From the NCBI GenBank assembly GCA_900314485.1, contig OMVL01000006.1, forward strand, positions 1 through 37,030: 37,030 bases of DNA, given 5' to 3'. Both the position numbers and the translations under genes were made by a program. The notes under the pieces are model-generated. The model was not told the origin of the DNA. It searched no databases and saw nothing but the letters and a program-made list of their open reading frames with translations. Numbering within the stretch: the first letter of the stretch is position 1; each line of letters starts with the position of its first letter. This DNA is from an uncultured Eubacteriales bacterium. Its GTDB lineage: Bacteria > Bacillota > Clostridia > Oscillospirales > Oscillospiraceae. Of this stretch, positions 7,670-15,621 are shown in pieces.

Positions 7670-8464
7670 TTACCCCAAAATCATCCGGTCATTGTCCAGC
7701 GTGTCGCCAGAGGCCACGGAGAACTTCTCCAGCAGATCCTCCACGGTGAGCTTTTTCTTCTCCTCACCAGAGATGTCCAGAATGATCTTGCCGTCCTTCA
7801 TCATCACCAGACGGTTGCCGTGGGCAATGGCGTCCCGCATATTGTGGGTGATCATCAGGGTGGTCAGCTTGTGCTCGGAGACGATGCGGTCGGTGAGCTC
7901 CAGCACCTTGGCGGCGGTCTTGGGGTCCAGGGCGGCGGTGTGCTCATCCAGGAGAAGCAGCTTGGGCTGCTTCAGCGTTGCCATCAGCAGGGTGATGGCC
8001 TGCCGCTGTCCGCCGGAGAGAAGGCCGACTTTGGAGGTCAGACGGTCCTCCAGACCCAGATCCAGACCGGTAAGCAGCTCCTTGTACCGGGCCTGCTCGT
8101 CTTTGGTGACGCCCCACTTCAGCGTGCGGCGGCGGCCGCGCCGGGCAGCCAGCGCCAGATTTTCGTCAATGCCCATGGTGGCGGCGGTGCCGGTCATGGG
8201 ATCCTGGAACACACGGCCCAGATAGGCGGCCCGCTTGTGCTCGGGGAGCTGGGTGACGTTTTTGCCGTCGATAATGATATTGCCGCTGTCCACCGGCCAC
8301 ACACCCGCAATGGCGTTGAGCATGGTGGATTTGCCGGCGCCGTTGCCGCCGATGACGGTGCAGAAATCCCCGGGATTCAGGTGGAAGGTGAGACCGTCCA
8401 GGGCCGTCTTTTCGTTGACGGTGCCGGGATTAAAGGTCTTGCTGACACGATTGATCTCCAGCAT
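7670..8464 (-). CDS. ABC transporter ATP-binding protein (TrpX-type uptake system)
   Basis: A 264-residue ATPase energising the permease encoded just upstream. Motifs: Walker A GGNGAGKS (residues 39-46), Q-loop near VFQDP, signature LLSGGQRQ, Walker B LLLLDEHTA, and the switch His in LMITHN. It resembles the COG1101 ATPases that pair with COG4120 permeases and COG2984 binding proteins; studied members (TrpX systems of streptococci, CD0873 of C. difficile) take up tryptophan or tyrosine. One base separates its ATG from the permease stop, so the two are translationally coupled. The substrate here is inferred only from family. Confidence 0.88.
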   Translation of the reverse strand: MLEINRVSKTFNPGTVNEKTALDGLTFHLNPGDFCTVIGGNGAGKSTMLNAIAGVWPVDSGNIIIDGKNVTQLPEHKRAAYLGRVFQDPMTGTAATMGIDENLALAARRGRRRTLKWGVTKDEQARYKELLTGLDLGLEDRLTSKVGLLSGGQRQAITLLMATLKQPKLLLLDEHTAALDPKTAAKVLELTDRIVSEHKLTTLMITHNMRDAIAHGNRLVMMKDGKIILDISGEEKKKLTVEDLLEKFSVASGDTLDNDRMILG

Positions 8465-8465
8465 C

Positions 8466-9434
8466 TCAGTTCTCCTCCTTCTTTTTACGCATGGACCGGG
8501 TCATATACTTGACAGCGTAGCTCCGGGTAAAATACTTGCCCTTGAGATAGGGGACGGCAAGGAAGATTGCCACCACGATGGCGGTGAGCAGCTTCATGTC
8601 GTCCGCGGGGAATTTGAGCCACAGGACAAAGACATAGACGATGTAGTAGATGATGCCGCCGATGACCACGCACAGCAGCCGCAGAGCCATATTCAGCCGC
8701 TTGCCGATGATGGCCTCGCCCAGCACCTCGCCGATAATGACGGCGGCCAGTCCGATGACGATGGCGCCACGGCCCATGTTCACATCGGCAAAGCCCTGAT
8801 ATTGGGCCAGAATACCGCCGGAGAGGGCGACCAGACCGTTGCTGAGCGCCAGGCCTACCACCTTCATCAGGTTGGTGTTAATGCCCTGGGCCCGGGACAT
8901 GTTGGGATTAGTGCCGGTGGCCCGAATGGCAGATCCCGTCTCCGTACCCAGATACCAATACAAAAGGGCGATGAGCGCCACGCAGACCAGGGCCACCAGA
9001 CCGATGGTCCGGACCAGCAGCTTTGCGTTGGAGGTAAACAGGAAGGAGACCTTGTTCACATTCACCGACTGGTTGGCCTTGCCCATGATGTTCAGGTTAA
9101 TAGAATAGAGGGAGATCTGGGTCAGAATGCCCGCCAGAATGTCAGGGATGCCCAGTGCCGTATGCAGAAAGCCGGTGATCAGTCCGGCCAACAGCCCGGA
9201 GACAAAGGAGACCAACAGCGCTACCTGGGGGTTCACTCCGTTCAGCACCAGCATGATGCACACAGCGCCGCCGGTGGCCAGAGAGCCGTCCACCGTCAGG
9301 TCAGCCACATTGAGCACCCGGAAGGTGAGATAGACACCCAGCGCCATAATGCCCCAGATCAGGCCCTGAGCCACGCCGCCGGGACAGGAGTTCAGCAGGG
9401 CGATGGGAGAGAGAGACGAGAAATAAGCCAGCAT
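8466..9434 (-). CDS. ABC transporter permease (TrpX-type uptake system)
   Basis: A 322-residue integral membrane protein with about eight to ten hydrophobic segments and a basic C-terminal tail (RSMRKKKEEN). It resembles the branched-chain-amino-acid-type permeases of the COG4120 group, which form the membrane channel for COG2984 binding proteins. GIMALGVYLTFRVLNVADLT near residue 30 and RATGTNPNMSRAQGIN near 170 (cytoplasmic loop that contacts the ATPase) are typical. ATG at 9434 follows GGAGGA. A strong intrinsic terminator separates it from the binding-protein gene upstream, suggesting lower expression than the lipoprotein. Confidence 0.87.
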   Translation of the reverse strand: MLAYFSSLSPIALLNSCPGGVAQGLIWGIMALGVYLTFRVLNVADLTVDGSLATGGAVCIMLVLNGVNPQVALLVSFVSGLLAGLITGFLHTALGIPDILAGILTQISLYSINLNIMGKANQSVNVNKVSFLFTSNAKLLVRTIGLVALVCVALIALLYWYLGTETGSAIRATGTNPNMSRAQGINTNLMKVVGLALSNGLVALSGGILAQYQGFADVNMGRGAIVIGLAAVIIGEVLGEAIIGKRLNMALRLLCVVIGGIIYYIVYVFVLWLKFPADDMKLLTAIVVAIFLAVPYLKGKYFTRSYAVKYMTRSMRKKKEEN

Positions 9435-9511
9435 GAAAAATCCTCCAAATTCTCTTGGTTTCGCAAAATGCGTTCTCTTGAGTTCTACAAAATCAAGAGA
9501 TATTATAGTAC

Positions 9512-9547
9512 AAAATCCCGGCCAATGAAAGAGTTGGCCGGGATTTT
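9512..9547 (-). terminator. Intra-operon terminator after the binding-protein gene
   Basis: A perfect 14-bp stem (9512-9525 with 9534-9547) with an 8-nt loop; the minus-strand 3' arm ends in ATTTT. It lies 20 bp past the stop of the lipoprotein gene and before the permease. A TATAAT on the minus strand (9507-9502) just downstream could start a weak separate transcript for permease and ATPase. Confidence 0.8.
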
Positions 9548-9567
9548 ATCAGAAATTGCGCTGCAAA

Positions 9568-10554
9568 TTACTCGGCAGGGACGTAAGCGACGTAACCGTC
9601 GGGCACGGTGAAGCCGATGGCCTCAGCATAGTCGGGGTTGTACTCCTTGACGGGGTTGGCAGCGTAGCCAATGGGCAGGGTGGAGACGTCAGCGCCGTCC
9701 TTCAGGATGGAGACAGCCTGCTTGCCGCACTCATAGCCGATGTCGTAGTAGCTGATGGAGACGGTAACAAGGCCGCCGTTTGCCATCATGTTCTCCTCGC
9801 CGCAGATGACGGGGATGCCGGCAGGCTCGCACACGCCGGCCACGATGGTCATGTTGGAGGCTGCGGTGTTGTCGGTGGGGATGTACAGTGCGTCGGCGTC
9901 AGCCACAGCGGCGGTCACCACGGACTGGATGTCGTTGGAGTCGGCAAAGGTATAGATGGTGACGGTGACGCCATTGGCCTCGGCAATCTCCTTGAACTGC
10001 TCGGCCTGGAGGACGGAGTTGGCCTCAGCGGAGCAATACAGGACGGAGACGTTCTGAGCGCCGGGAACCAGCTCGTTGAGCAGATCCACATACAGCTGAG
10101 CAGGCACACCGTCAGAGGTGCCGGAGACATTGATGCCGGTGCCGGCAGCGGGATCCAGCGCCTCGTCAGCCAGAGCGGTGCCGTAGTCAGTGACAGAGGT
10201 GCCCAGAATGGGGATCTCGGTGGTGGCGGAGACGGCAGCCTGGAGGGCGGGAGTGGCGTTGGCCATGATCAGGTCATAGTTGTTTGCCACAAAGCCGGTG
10301 ACGATGGTGGAGCAGGTGGCGGAGTCGCCCTGAGCGTTCTGCTCGTCGAAGGTGACGTTCTCTTCGCCCAGACCGGCGACCACGGCGTCCTTAAAGCCCT
10401 GAGTGGCGGCGTCCAGAGCGTCATGCTGAACCAGCTGGCAGATGCCGATGGTGTAATGACCCTTGTCGGCGCTGTTGCTGCCGCCGCAGGCGGCCAGAGC
10501 CAGACACATGACCAGTGCCAGCACGAGAGCCAGCAGCTTCTTTGTCAGTTTCAT
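9568..10554 (-). CDS. ABC transporter substrate-binding lipoprotein (TrpX-type)
   Basis: A 328-residue extracytoplasmic lipoprotein with a basic N-terminus, a hydrophobic core and the lipobox LAAC (lipid-modified C23). The mature part begins with a Gly/Ser linker and then HYTIGICQLVQHDALDAA, the characteristic start of COG2984 binding proteins (ABC_sub_bind family). Studied relatives bind tryptophan or tyrosine; this is the reason for proposing aromatic amino acids here, and it is not shown by this sequence. It has its own strong promoter and a terminator directly after it, so it should be made in excess over the permease and ATPase. A 7-bp hairpin in its leader (10587-10593 with 10610-10616) may stabilise the mRNA. 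Confidence 0.88.
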   Translation of the reverse strand: MKLTKKLLALVLALVMCLALAACGGSNSADKGHYTIGICQLVQHDALDAATQGFKDAVVAGLGEENVTFDEQNAQGDSATCSTIVTGFVANNYDLIMANATPALQAAVSATTEIPILGTSVTDYGTALADEALDPAAGTGINVSGTSDGVPAQLYVDLLNELVPGAQNVSVLYCSAEANSVLQAEQFKEIAEANGVTVTIYTFADSNDIQSVVTAAVADADALYIPTDNTAASNMTIVAGVCEPAGIPVICGEENMMANGGLVTVSISYYDIGYECGKQAVSILKDGADVSTLPIGYAANPVKEYNPDYAEAIGFTVPDGYVAYVPAE

Positions 10555-10626
10555 GTTTTCATCCTCTTCTTCATAATCATAGTTTCAAAGCAGACAGTTT
10601 AACACTTTGCTGCTTTTATGTGCTAA

Positions 10627-10654
10627 ATTATATCACGGAAATAGGGTTTGTCAA
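10627..10654 (-). promoter_or_regulatory. Promoter of the TrpX-type transporter operon
   Basis: Minus-strand TTGACA (10654-10649), 16-bp spacer, TATAAT (10632-10627): both hexamers match consensus. The leader to the ATG at 10554 is about 65 nt. Confidence 0.8.
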
Positions 10655-10698
10655 GGCGGTATAAATTTCAAAACTGCACAAATATAAGAAAATCAGGC

Positions 10699-10729
10699 AA
10701 AAAATATGGACGCACAGAGTGCGCCCATA
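10699..10729 (-). terminator. Terminator of thiT
   Basis: Minus-strand stem of 11 bp with one G-U pair (10729-10719 with 10715-10705) and loop TCT, followed by six U (10704-10699). It lies 20 bp after the thiT stop. Confidence 0.8.
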
Positions 10730-10748
10730 GGAAAAGGCAGGATGCAAA

Positions 10749-11309
10749 TTACAAATTCGCCACATCCTCGCCCCGGAGGTATTTGCCGAGAGGTTTATAC
10801 AGCAGGGCAAAGACCACCAGCGTGATGACAATGTTGGGACCCATGTAGAGAATATTATAAAGCAGGGAGTAGAACCAAGGTGTGGTCATGGTGATGCCAA
10901 GAAAGTTCTCCGGCATATACGCCGCCCAGACGGTAGCGCCTACCACATAGTGGACCAGGAACCGGGCGACGCCGCCGATGACGGTGCCGATAAAGATGCC
11001 GCCCTTCCGCTTTTTGGCGATGCCTGCCAGACCCAGTACGGTGAAGGCAAGCAGATAGTCGCCGATCATAGACTGCCAGCCGATGGCAAAGCCGCCGTCA
11101 AACATGAACTGAAGCACGCCGAACACAAAACCGGCCAGCAGCCCCGGGCCAAGGCCCCAACGGACGGCATAGAGAATGACAGGCACCATGGCCAGCACGA
11201 CGGAGCCGCCCCAGGGCATCTCCCACAGCTTGAGCAGGCTGAGGATCTGTGCGGCGGCCACCAGCAGTGCGCCCTCGGTAAGGGCACGAATTTGTTTGCG
11301 GGAATTCAT
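10749..11309 (-). CDS. thiT: Thiamine ECF transporter S component ThiT
   Basis: A 186-residue, six-segment membrane protein of the ThiT family, the thiamine-binding S component of an energy-coupling factor transporter. It needs the shared EcfA/EcfA'/EcfT module, which is not in this window. Visible family features are the N-terminal RALTEGALLVAAAQIL, the Trp in LKLWEMPWGGSV, and FMFDGGFAIGWQSMIGDYLLAF. Upstream in-frame codons to 11375 exist, but ATG 11309 is preceded by GGAGG and gives the expected length. A TPP riboswitch in the leader confirms the thiamine assignment. Confidence 0.92.
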   Translation of the reverse strand: MNSRKQIRALTEGALLVAAAQILSLLKLWEMPWGGSVVLAMVPVILYAVRWGLGPGLLAGFVFGVLQFMFDGGFAIGWQSMIGDYLLAFTVLGLAGIAKKRKGGIFIGTVIGGVARFLVHYVVGATVWAAYMPENFLGITMTTPWFYSLLYNILYMGPNIVITLVVFALLYKPLGKYLRGEDVANL

Positions 11310-11332
11310 CAAGAAAACCTCCAAATAATAAA

Positions 11333-11363
11333 GTACCGCATTGCGTCCAGAACAATGCGGTAC
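11333..11363 (-). terminator. Riboswitch expression-platform terminator
   Basis: A perfect 11-bp stem (GTACCGCATTG at 11333-11343, CAATGCGGTAC at 11353-11363) with a 9-nt loop is followed on the minus strand by TTTATTATTT and then the thiT ribosome binding site. The layout suggests that TPP binding favours this terminator and stops thiT transcription. Confidence 0.65.
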
Positions 11364-11390
11364 GAAAGCAGACAAAATGCTACAAAAAAC

Positions 11391-11490
11391 AGCTTCCTAC
11401 GCCGGCATTACCCGGATCAGGTATTTAGGTGACTGGAGCTGCGATTTGCTCCTATCTCAGCCGGGGATGTCCCCCAGCGCCCCTGTGTTC
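11391..11490 (-). ncRNA. TPP riboswitch (THI element)
   Basis: On the minus strand the leader contains GGGGCGC, then GGCTGAGATAGGAG (the CUGAGA pyrimidine-sensor signature), then ACCTGATCCGGGTAATGCC followed by GGCGTAGGAAGC. These match the conserved segments of the thiamine pyrophosphate riboswitch in the right order and spacing. It controls thiT downstream. Confidence 0.95.
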
Positions 11491-11513
11491 TATTCACTTG
11501 CGGTCTAATGTCT

Positions 11514-11541
11514 ATTTTACACGAAACGGACACCCTGTCAA
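11514..11541 (-). promoter_or_regulatory. Promoter of the TPP riboswitch/thiT transcript
   Basis: Minus-strand TTGACA (11541-11536), 16-bp spacer, TAAAAT (11519-11514), about 20 bp upstream of the riboswitch. Confidence 0.7.
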
Positions 11542-11546
11542 GGGGG

Positions 11547-12461
11547 TCACGCCCCCTCGCGGCGCAGCCTGTCCAGCTGTTCCTGAAACCAGTCCGGGAG
11601 CGGACAGGTCACGGTGATCTGTTCCCCCGTCCGAGGGTGGCGGAAGGTGAGCTCTTTTGCGTGAAGACACTGCCCGGCAAGCCCCTTTACCGGCCGCTTC
11701 GCCCCGTAGACTGTGTCGCCCAAAAGGGGATGGCCAACGTGGGCCATATGCACCCGGATCTGGTGGGTGCGGCCGGTCTCCAGTCTGCATTGGATATGGG
11801 TATAGCCCTCATACCGGCCCAAAACGCTCCAGTGAGTCACGGCCCGGCGGCCGGCGGGATCGACAGCCATTTTCTTCCGGTCTGTTTTATGCCGGGCAAT
11901 GGGAGCGTCCACTGTGCCGGAATCTTCCCGAAACCGGCCCACGGCAACCGCCTCGTAGGTGCGGGCCAGGGAGTGATCCTCCAGCTGAGCGGAGAGAGCC
12001 AGGTGGGCGGCGTCATTTTTGGCGGCAATGATGAGCCCGCTGGTGTCTCGGTCGATGCGGTGGACGATGCCGGGGCGAAGCTGGCCGTTGATGCCGGAGA
12101 GGGAGTCTCCGCAGTGGTAGAGAAGGGCGTTGACCAGCGTCCCGTCCGGATGCCCGGGGGCGGGATGGACTACCAGTCCTACCGGTTTATTCACCACAAT
12201 GACGTCCTCGTCCTCATAGACCACGTCCAGCGGGATATTCTGGGGCGCCACATCCAGGGGCTGAGGATCGGGGAGGGAGACCTCCAACACGGTCCCTGCG
12301 TCCAGTTTGGCGTTTTTTTTGACGGGGCTGCCCTTCAGCGTGACGGCCCCCTGTTCCATCAGCTTCTGTGCGGCGGAGCGGGTCAGACCCGCCACCGAGC
12401 GGCTGAGAAACTGGTCGGCCCGCTCACCGGAGACATCGGCAGCCAGAGTGAGGACGGTCAC
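11547..12461 (-). CDS. rluD: RluD-family 23S rRNA pseudouridine synthase
   Basis: A 304-residue pseudouridine synthase of the RluA/RluD family, which isomerises uridines in 23S rRNA. An N-terminal S4 RNA-binding domain (about residues 10-75) precedes the catalytic domain; the catalytic Asp is in HRIDRDTSG near residue 137. LETGRTHQIRVHMAHVGHPLLGD near 230 is the second family signature. The start is GTG at 12461 within a GTGA overlap with the lspA stop, indicating translational coupling. In Gram-positive bacteria this gene commonly follows lspA (ylyB). The exact target uridines are inferred. Confidence 0.9.
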   Translation of the reverse strand: MTVLTLAADVSGERADQFLSRSVAGLTRSAAQKLMEQGAVTLKGSPVKKNAKLDAGTVLEVSLPDPQPLDVAPQNIPLDVVYEDEDVIVVNKPVGLVVHPAPGHPDGTLVNALLYHCGDSLSGINGQLRPGIVHRIDRDTSGLIIAAKNDAAHLALSAQLEDHSLARTYEAVAVGRFREDSGTVDAPIARHKTDRKKMAVDPAGRRAVTHWSVLGRYEGYTHIQCRLETGRTHQIRVHMAHVGHPLLGDTVYGAKRPVKGLAGQCLHAKELTFRHPRTGEQITVTCPLPDWFQEQLDRLRREGA

Positions 12462-12940
12462 GGCTGCTTCTCCTTGGTTTTAGAGGACTTGTCCTCCTTG
12501 TAGAAGAAGATCAGGTAGGCGGCCAGGGCAATGGTGCCGATGACCACACAGCAGTCCGCCAAGTTAAAGACGGCAAAGTCCATAAAGAGGGTCTTGATCA
12601 TATCGGTGACGTAGCCCATAAACACCCGGTCGATCAGGTTGCCCACAGCGCCTGCCAGGATCAGTGCCAGCATCCACTGGCAGAAGGGATGGGGCAGCCA
12701 CCGCTTTTTAATGGCCACGATCAGCAGCAGAGAGACCACAAAGCTGAGCACCGCCAGAACGGCGGTATAGCCGCTAAAGGCAGAAAAGGCCATGCCGGTA
12801 TTTTCCACGTAGGCCAGCCCCACCACGCCTGGGATCACTGTGACGGTGCCCTGCCCGGCAAGATAGGTGCGGGTCAGGAATTTCGTCACCTGATCCAGCG
12901 CCACCAGCAGGGCGGCTGCAAGATAGTAAACAATGGTCAT
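12458..12940 (-). CDS. lspA: Lipoprotein signal peptidase (signal peptidase II)
   Basis: LspA cleaves the signal peptide of diacylglyceryl-modified prolipoproteins in the membrane. The 160-residue protein has four membrane segments. Catalytic aspartates sit in GNLIDR (near residue 100) and FNLADC (near 129), and NTGMAFS near 48 is the other conserved block. The C-terminus is a short charged tail. One base separates it from the helicase stop upstream, and its own stop overlaps the rluD start by 4 bp. The lipoprotein encoded at 9568-10554 is a plausible substrate. Confidence 0.95.
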   Translation of the reverse strand: MTIVYYLAAALLVALDQVTKFLTRTYLAGQGTVTVIPGVVGLAYVENTGMAFSAFSGYTAVLAVLSFVVSLLLIVAIKKRWLPHPFCQWMLALILAGAVGNLIDRVFMGYVTDMIKTLFMDFAVFNLADCCVVIGTIALAAYLIFFYKEDKSSKTKEKQP

Positions 12941-12941
12941 A

Positions 12942-14939
12942 TCAGCGTTTCCCCTTGGAGTCAGAGAGATAGTAGGGATGGATCAGGCTCTTGCCCTCGC
13001 TGCCCTCGCTCTTCTGGGCGGGGGCAGAACGCCGGTGGGCGGGACGGGACTGCTTTTGGGGCTTTGCCTTCTGAGGCTGCTGCTTCGGCTTCTGCTCTGC
13101 CTGAGGAGCGGGAGCGGCGGGCTGAGCCTTGGGGCCTCTTACTGTGCGGCGGCGCTTGCTGCCGCTCTTTGCCTTGGGCTGTCCGTCCTTTGCGGCGGCC
13201 TTTGCGGGAGCGGGAGCGGGCTGCTGCTTTGCAGGGGCGGGACGCTCCTTCCGGGGGCTGCTGCGGCGGGAGGACCTGCGCTCACGGGGGGACGGCTCCT
13301 CGGCGATCTCTGCTTCCTCCGGGGCGCTGCCCTTGAGGAACATTCTGGCGGTAGCGTCCATCACCTTGCCGCCGGAGATGGCCTTGCGGCCCTTGGAGGG
13401 CTGCTTGCCGATCCGGTCATAGCCCAGCTCGTCGGCAAAATCGGGCAGAGCCAGCAGCTCGTCCAGAGCGGTGGCGGAATAGGGCTTGCGCTCCGGCTGA
13501 CGGGTGGAGGAACGGTACTTCACCCAGTCGGCGTAGCTGCCCACATCCTCCTCCGGCTTGAGGACCGGCTCGGTTGCGGCGGCGGAGGGCTTGGCAGGGC
13601 GCTCCTTTCGGTTTTTCGCAGGACGATTCTTCCGCTCCTGCTTCCCGTCTGCTTTGGAAGGGGCAGGTGCGGGCTGCTCCTTAGCCTGCTCGGCCATAGT
13701 GCGCAGCTTCTCCCGGCGCTTTTGGCTCTGCTCCCGGGCGGCGGCTCTGGCCTCGGCGTCCTCAGGGTTGATTTTTCTGCCTCTGCTGTCTTTCATCGGC
13801 ACTTCCAACTCCTCCATAGGGTATGGGTGGGTCTCGACGGTGGGAATGGGCTTTTTCAGCTGTTTTTCAATGGCGGCCAGCTCCTCCAGCTCGCTGACGT
13901 CGCAGAAGGAGAGGGCAATGCCCGCCTGTCCGGCTCTGCCGGTGCGGCCGATGCGGTGGACGTAGGTCTCCGGCACATCGGGCAGGTTGTAGTTCACCAC
14001 GCAGGCCAGACCTTCAATGTCCAGGCCCCGGGCTGCAATGTCCGTTGCCACCAGCACCCGGAGCTTGCCGGATTTGAAGTCGGCCAGGGCGGTCTGACGG
14101 GCGGTCTGGGACTTGTTTCCGTGGATAGCGGCGGCGGTAATGCCCGCCTTTTCCAGATCTCTTGCCACCCGGTTGGCCCCGTGTTTGGTGCGGGTAAAAA
14201 CCAGAACGGAGGGGTAGTCATGCTCCCGCAGCAGCCAGGTCAGAAGCTTGATCTTCTTACTCTTGTCCGTGCGGTACAAGCTCTGGTCAATGGCGTCCAC
14301 GGTGGAGTTCACCGGGTCCACAGCAATGCGGACAGGGTCGTGGAGCAACTGGTTTACCAGTTTTTGCACCTCGTTGGGCATGGTGGCGGAGAAAAACAGG
14401 GTCTGTTTTTTCTCCGGCAGCCACTGGAGGATCTTCTTCACATCATGGATAAAGCCCATGTCCAGCATCCGGTCCGCCTCGTCCAGCACAAAGATCTCCA
14501 GCTGAGTCAGGTCAATATACCCCTGCTGGTAGAGGTCGGCCAGTCTCCCGGGGGTGGCGACCAGAATATCTGTGCCCTTTTGCAGGGCCTCTACCTGGGG
14601 ATTCTGGCCCACGCCGCCGAAGATGACGGTGCTGCGCAGCGGGAGATAGGCGCCGTAGGCAGCAAAGCACTCCTGATTTTGGAGCGCCAGCTCCCGGGTG
14701 GGGGTGAGTACCAGCGCCCGGATGGGATGGCCCTTCCGGGGATTTTGGTTTAAGCGGGTCAGAATGGGGGTGGCAAAGGCGCAGGTCTTTCCGGTGCCGG
14801 TCCGGGCGCAGCCCAGCACGTCCCGGCCCTCCAGAGCGGGAGGGATGGCCCCGGCCTGAATGGGGGTGGGAGTTTCGTAGCCCTGCTCCGAGAGGGCCCG
14901 GAGGATGGGCGTTGGCAGATTCAGTTCAGTAAACTTCAC
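12942..14939 (-). CDS. DEAD-box RNA helicase with long basic low-complexity tail
   Basis: A 665-residue ATP-dependent RNA helicase of the RhlE/CshA type, probably acting in ribosome assembly or RNA decay. Motifs in order: Q motif TPTPIQ, Walker A ARTGTGKT (the usual Gln is Arg), PTRELALQ, DEAD in VLDEADRML, SAT in FSATMP, and HRIGRTGRAG. The core ends near residue 370. The remaining ~290 residues are Lys/Arg/Ala/Pro/Gln-rich and probably disordered, with a short less repetitive patch near 470-530 (SYADWVKYRSSTR). The final residues read LIHPYYLSDSKGKR. It heads the helicase-lspA-rluD operon and has a leader of about 115 nt. Confidence 0.9.
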   Translation of the reverse strand: MKFTELNLPTPILRALSEQGYETPTPIQAGAIPPALEGRDVLGCARTGTGKTCAFATPILTRLNQNPRKGHPIRALVLTPTRELALQNQECFAAYGAYLPLRSTVIFGGVGQNPQVEALQKGTDILVATPGRLADLYQQGYIDLTQLEIFVLDEADRMLDMGFIHDVKKILQWLPEKKQTLFFSATMPNEVQKLVNQLLHDPVRIAVDPVNSTVDAIDQSLYRTDKSKKIKLLTWLLREHDYPSVLVFTRTKHGANRVARDLEKAGITAAAIHGNKSQTARQTALADFKSGKLRVLVATDIAARGLDIEGLACVVNYNLPDVPETYVHRIGRTGRAGQAGIALSFCDVSELEELAAIEKQLKKPIPTVETHPYPMEELEVPMKDSRGRKINPEDAEARAAAREQSQKRREKLRTMAEQAKEQPAPAPSKADGKQERKNRPAKNRKERPAKPSAAATEPVLKPEEDVGSYADWVKYRSSTRQPERKPYSATALDELLALPDFADELGYDRIGKQPSKGRKAISGGKVMDATARMFLKGSAPEEAEIAEEPSPRERRSSRRSSPRKERPAPAKQQPAPAPAKAAAKDGQPKAKSGSKRRRTVRGPKAQPAAPAPQAEQKPKQQPQKAKPQKQSRPAHRRSAPAQKSEGSEGKSLIHPYYLSDSKGKR

Positions 14940-15058
14940 GTAGCTTCGATTCCTTTATTTCGATATTGCGCAGGGCCATGCACGCTGTGGCTCCGGCGGG
15001 ATCCTACTGCCCGTTACAGATGCGTGCGATATGAGATATGCAGTATGAATCAGTTTTT

Positions 15059-15087
15059 AGTATAGCAGGAAAACGCCTGAAAAACAA
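15059..15087 (-). promoter_or_regulatory. Promoter of helicase-lspA-rluD operon
   Basis: Minus-strand TTGTTT (15087-15082), exactly 17-bp spacer, TATACT (15064-15059). The resulting leader is about 115 nt long. Confidence 0.6.
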
Positions 15088-15168
15088 GTCAAACAGCGCA
15101 AGGCGCAAAAAAGCGGCCTTTTCGCCGGAAAAAATGCAACCGCAGCAAAAAATTCCACGGTGCGACGG

Positions 15169-15197
15169 TTTATTTGCGCAGCAGCTTATGTTATAAT
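15169..15197 (+). promoter_or_regulatory. Promoter of zapA cluster
   Basis: A perfect -10 TATAAT (15192-15197) with a weak -35 TTTATT (15169-15174) at 17 bp. It lies about 45 bp before the zapA ribosome binding site AGGAGGA. Confidence 0.6.
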
Positions 15198-15249
15198 ATC
15201 TGTAACATTCCTATTACAATCCCTCTCAACACACAAACAGGAGGAAGCT

Positions 15250-15567
15250 ATGAAGAACAAGATCACCGTCACGATTGCAGGACGACCCTATACTTTGGTT
15301 ACCACCGACGATCAGACCGGCGTAGAGACCGCCGCGGCTCAGGTAGATCAGATGATGACCTCCGTCCTCCAGCAGAGCCATGTCTCGGCGCTGGACGCCG
15401 CCGTGCTCACCGCCGTCAACGCCGTGGATTCCGCCGCCAAGGAGGGGGAGACGGTCCAGTCCCTTCGCACCCAGCTGAAGGACTGTCTGGAGGAGAGCAC
15501 CCGGCTCAAGCAGGAGCTGGCGGACACCCGCCGGGAGCTGACCCGGCTGAAGAAGAACCGCAAGTAA
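15250..15567 (+). CDS. zapA: Cell division protein ZapA
   Basis: A 105-residue ZapA-family protein. ZapA binds and bundles FtsZ protofilaments at the division site. The N-terminal globular part starts KITVTIAGRPYTLVTTDD, the family's beta-strand signature. It is followed by a helix with small residues and then a C-terminal coiled coil rich in Glu, Leu and Arg (residues 65-105). AGGAGGA at 15239-15245 precedes ATG 15250; an in-frame extension to 15160 has no ribosome binding site. A terminator-like hairpin follows the stop. Confidence 0.85.
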   Translation: MKNKITVTIAGRPYTLVTTDDQTGVETAAAQVDQMMTSVLQQSHVSALDAAVLTAVNAVDSAAKEGETVQSLRTQLKDCLEESTRLKQELADTRRELTRLKKNRK

Positions 15568-15579
15568 GAGAAAAACACA

Positions 15580-15607
15580 GGGGCTGGCCATACAGCCCCG
15601 ATTTTTT
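15580..15607 (+). terminator. Intrinsic terminator after zapA, within the cluster
   Basis: A 7-bp GC-rich stem (GGGGCTG 15580-15586, CAGCCCC 15593-15599) with a 6-nt loop, followed after GA by six T (15602-15607). The ribosome binding site of the U32 gene begins directly at the end of the T-run, so the gene downstream is made from read-through or an unseen promoter. Confidence 0.7.
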
Positions 15608-15621
15608 GGAGGAACAAGCCG

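Larger units (their letters stand above)
14940..15249. other. Divergent intergenic region, helicase/zapA
   Basis: These 310 bases hold no plausible gene. They contain the helicase promoter (minus strand, near 15059-15087), its roughly 115-nt untranslated leader (14940-15052), and the zapA promoter (plus strand, -10 at 15192-15197). The helicase leader is GC-rich and may fold, but no known riboswitch signature was recognised. Confidence 0.7.

Noticed and set aside
11542..11556. GGGGG-TCACG-CCCCC hairpin at the rluD stop
   Set aside because: The stem is only 5 bp and lacks a U-tract; it is too weak to call a terminator.
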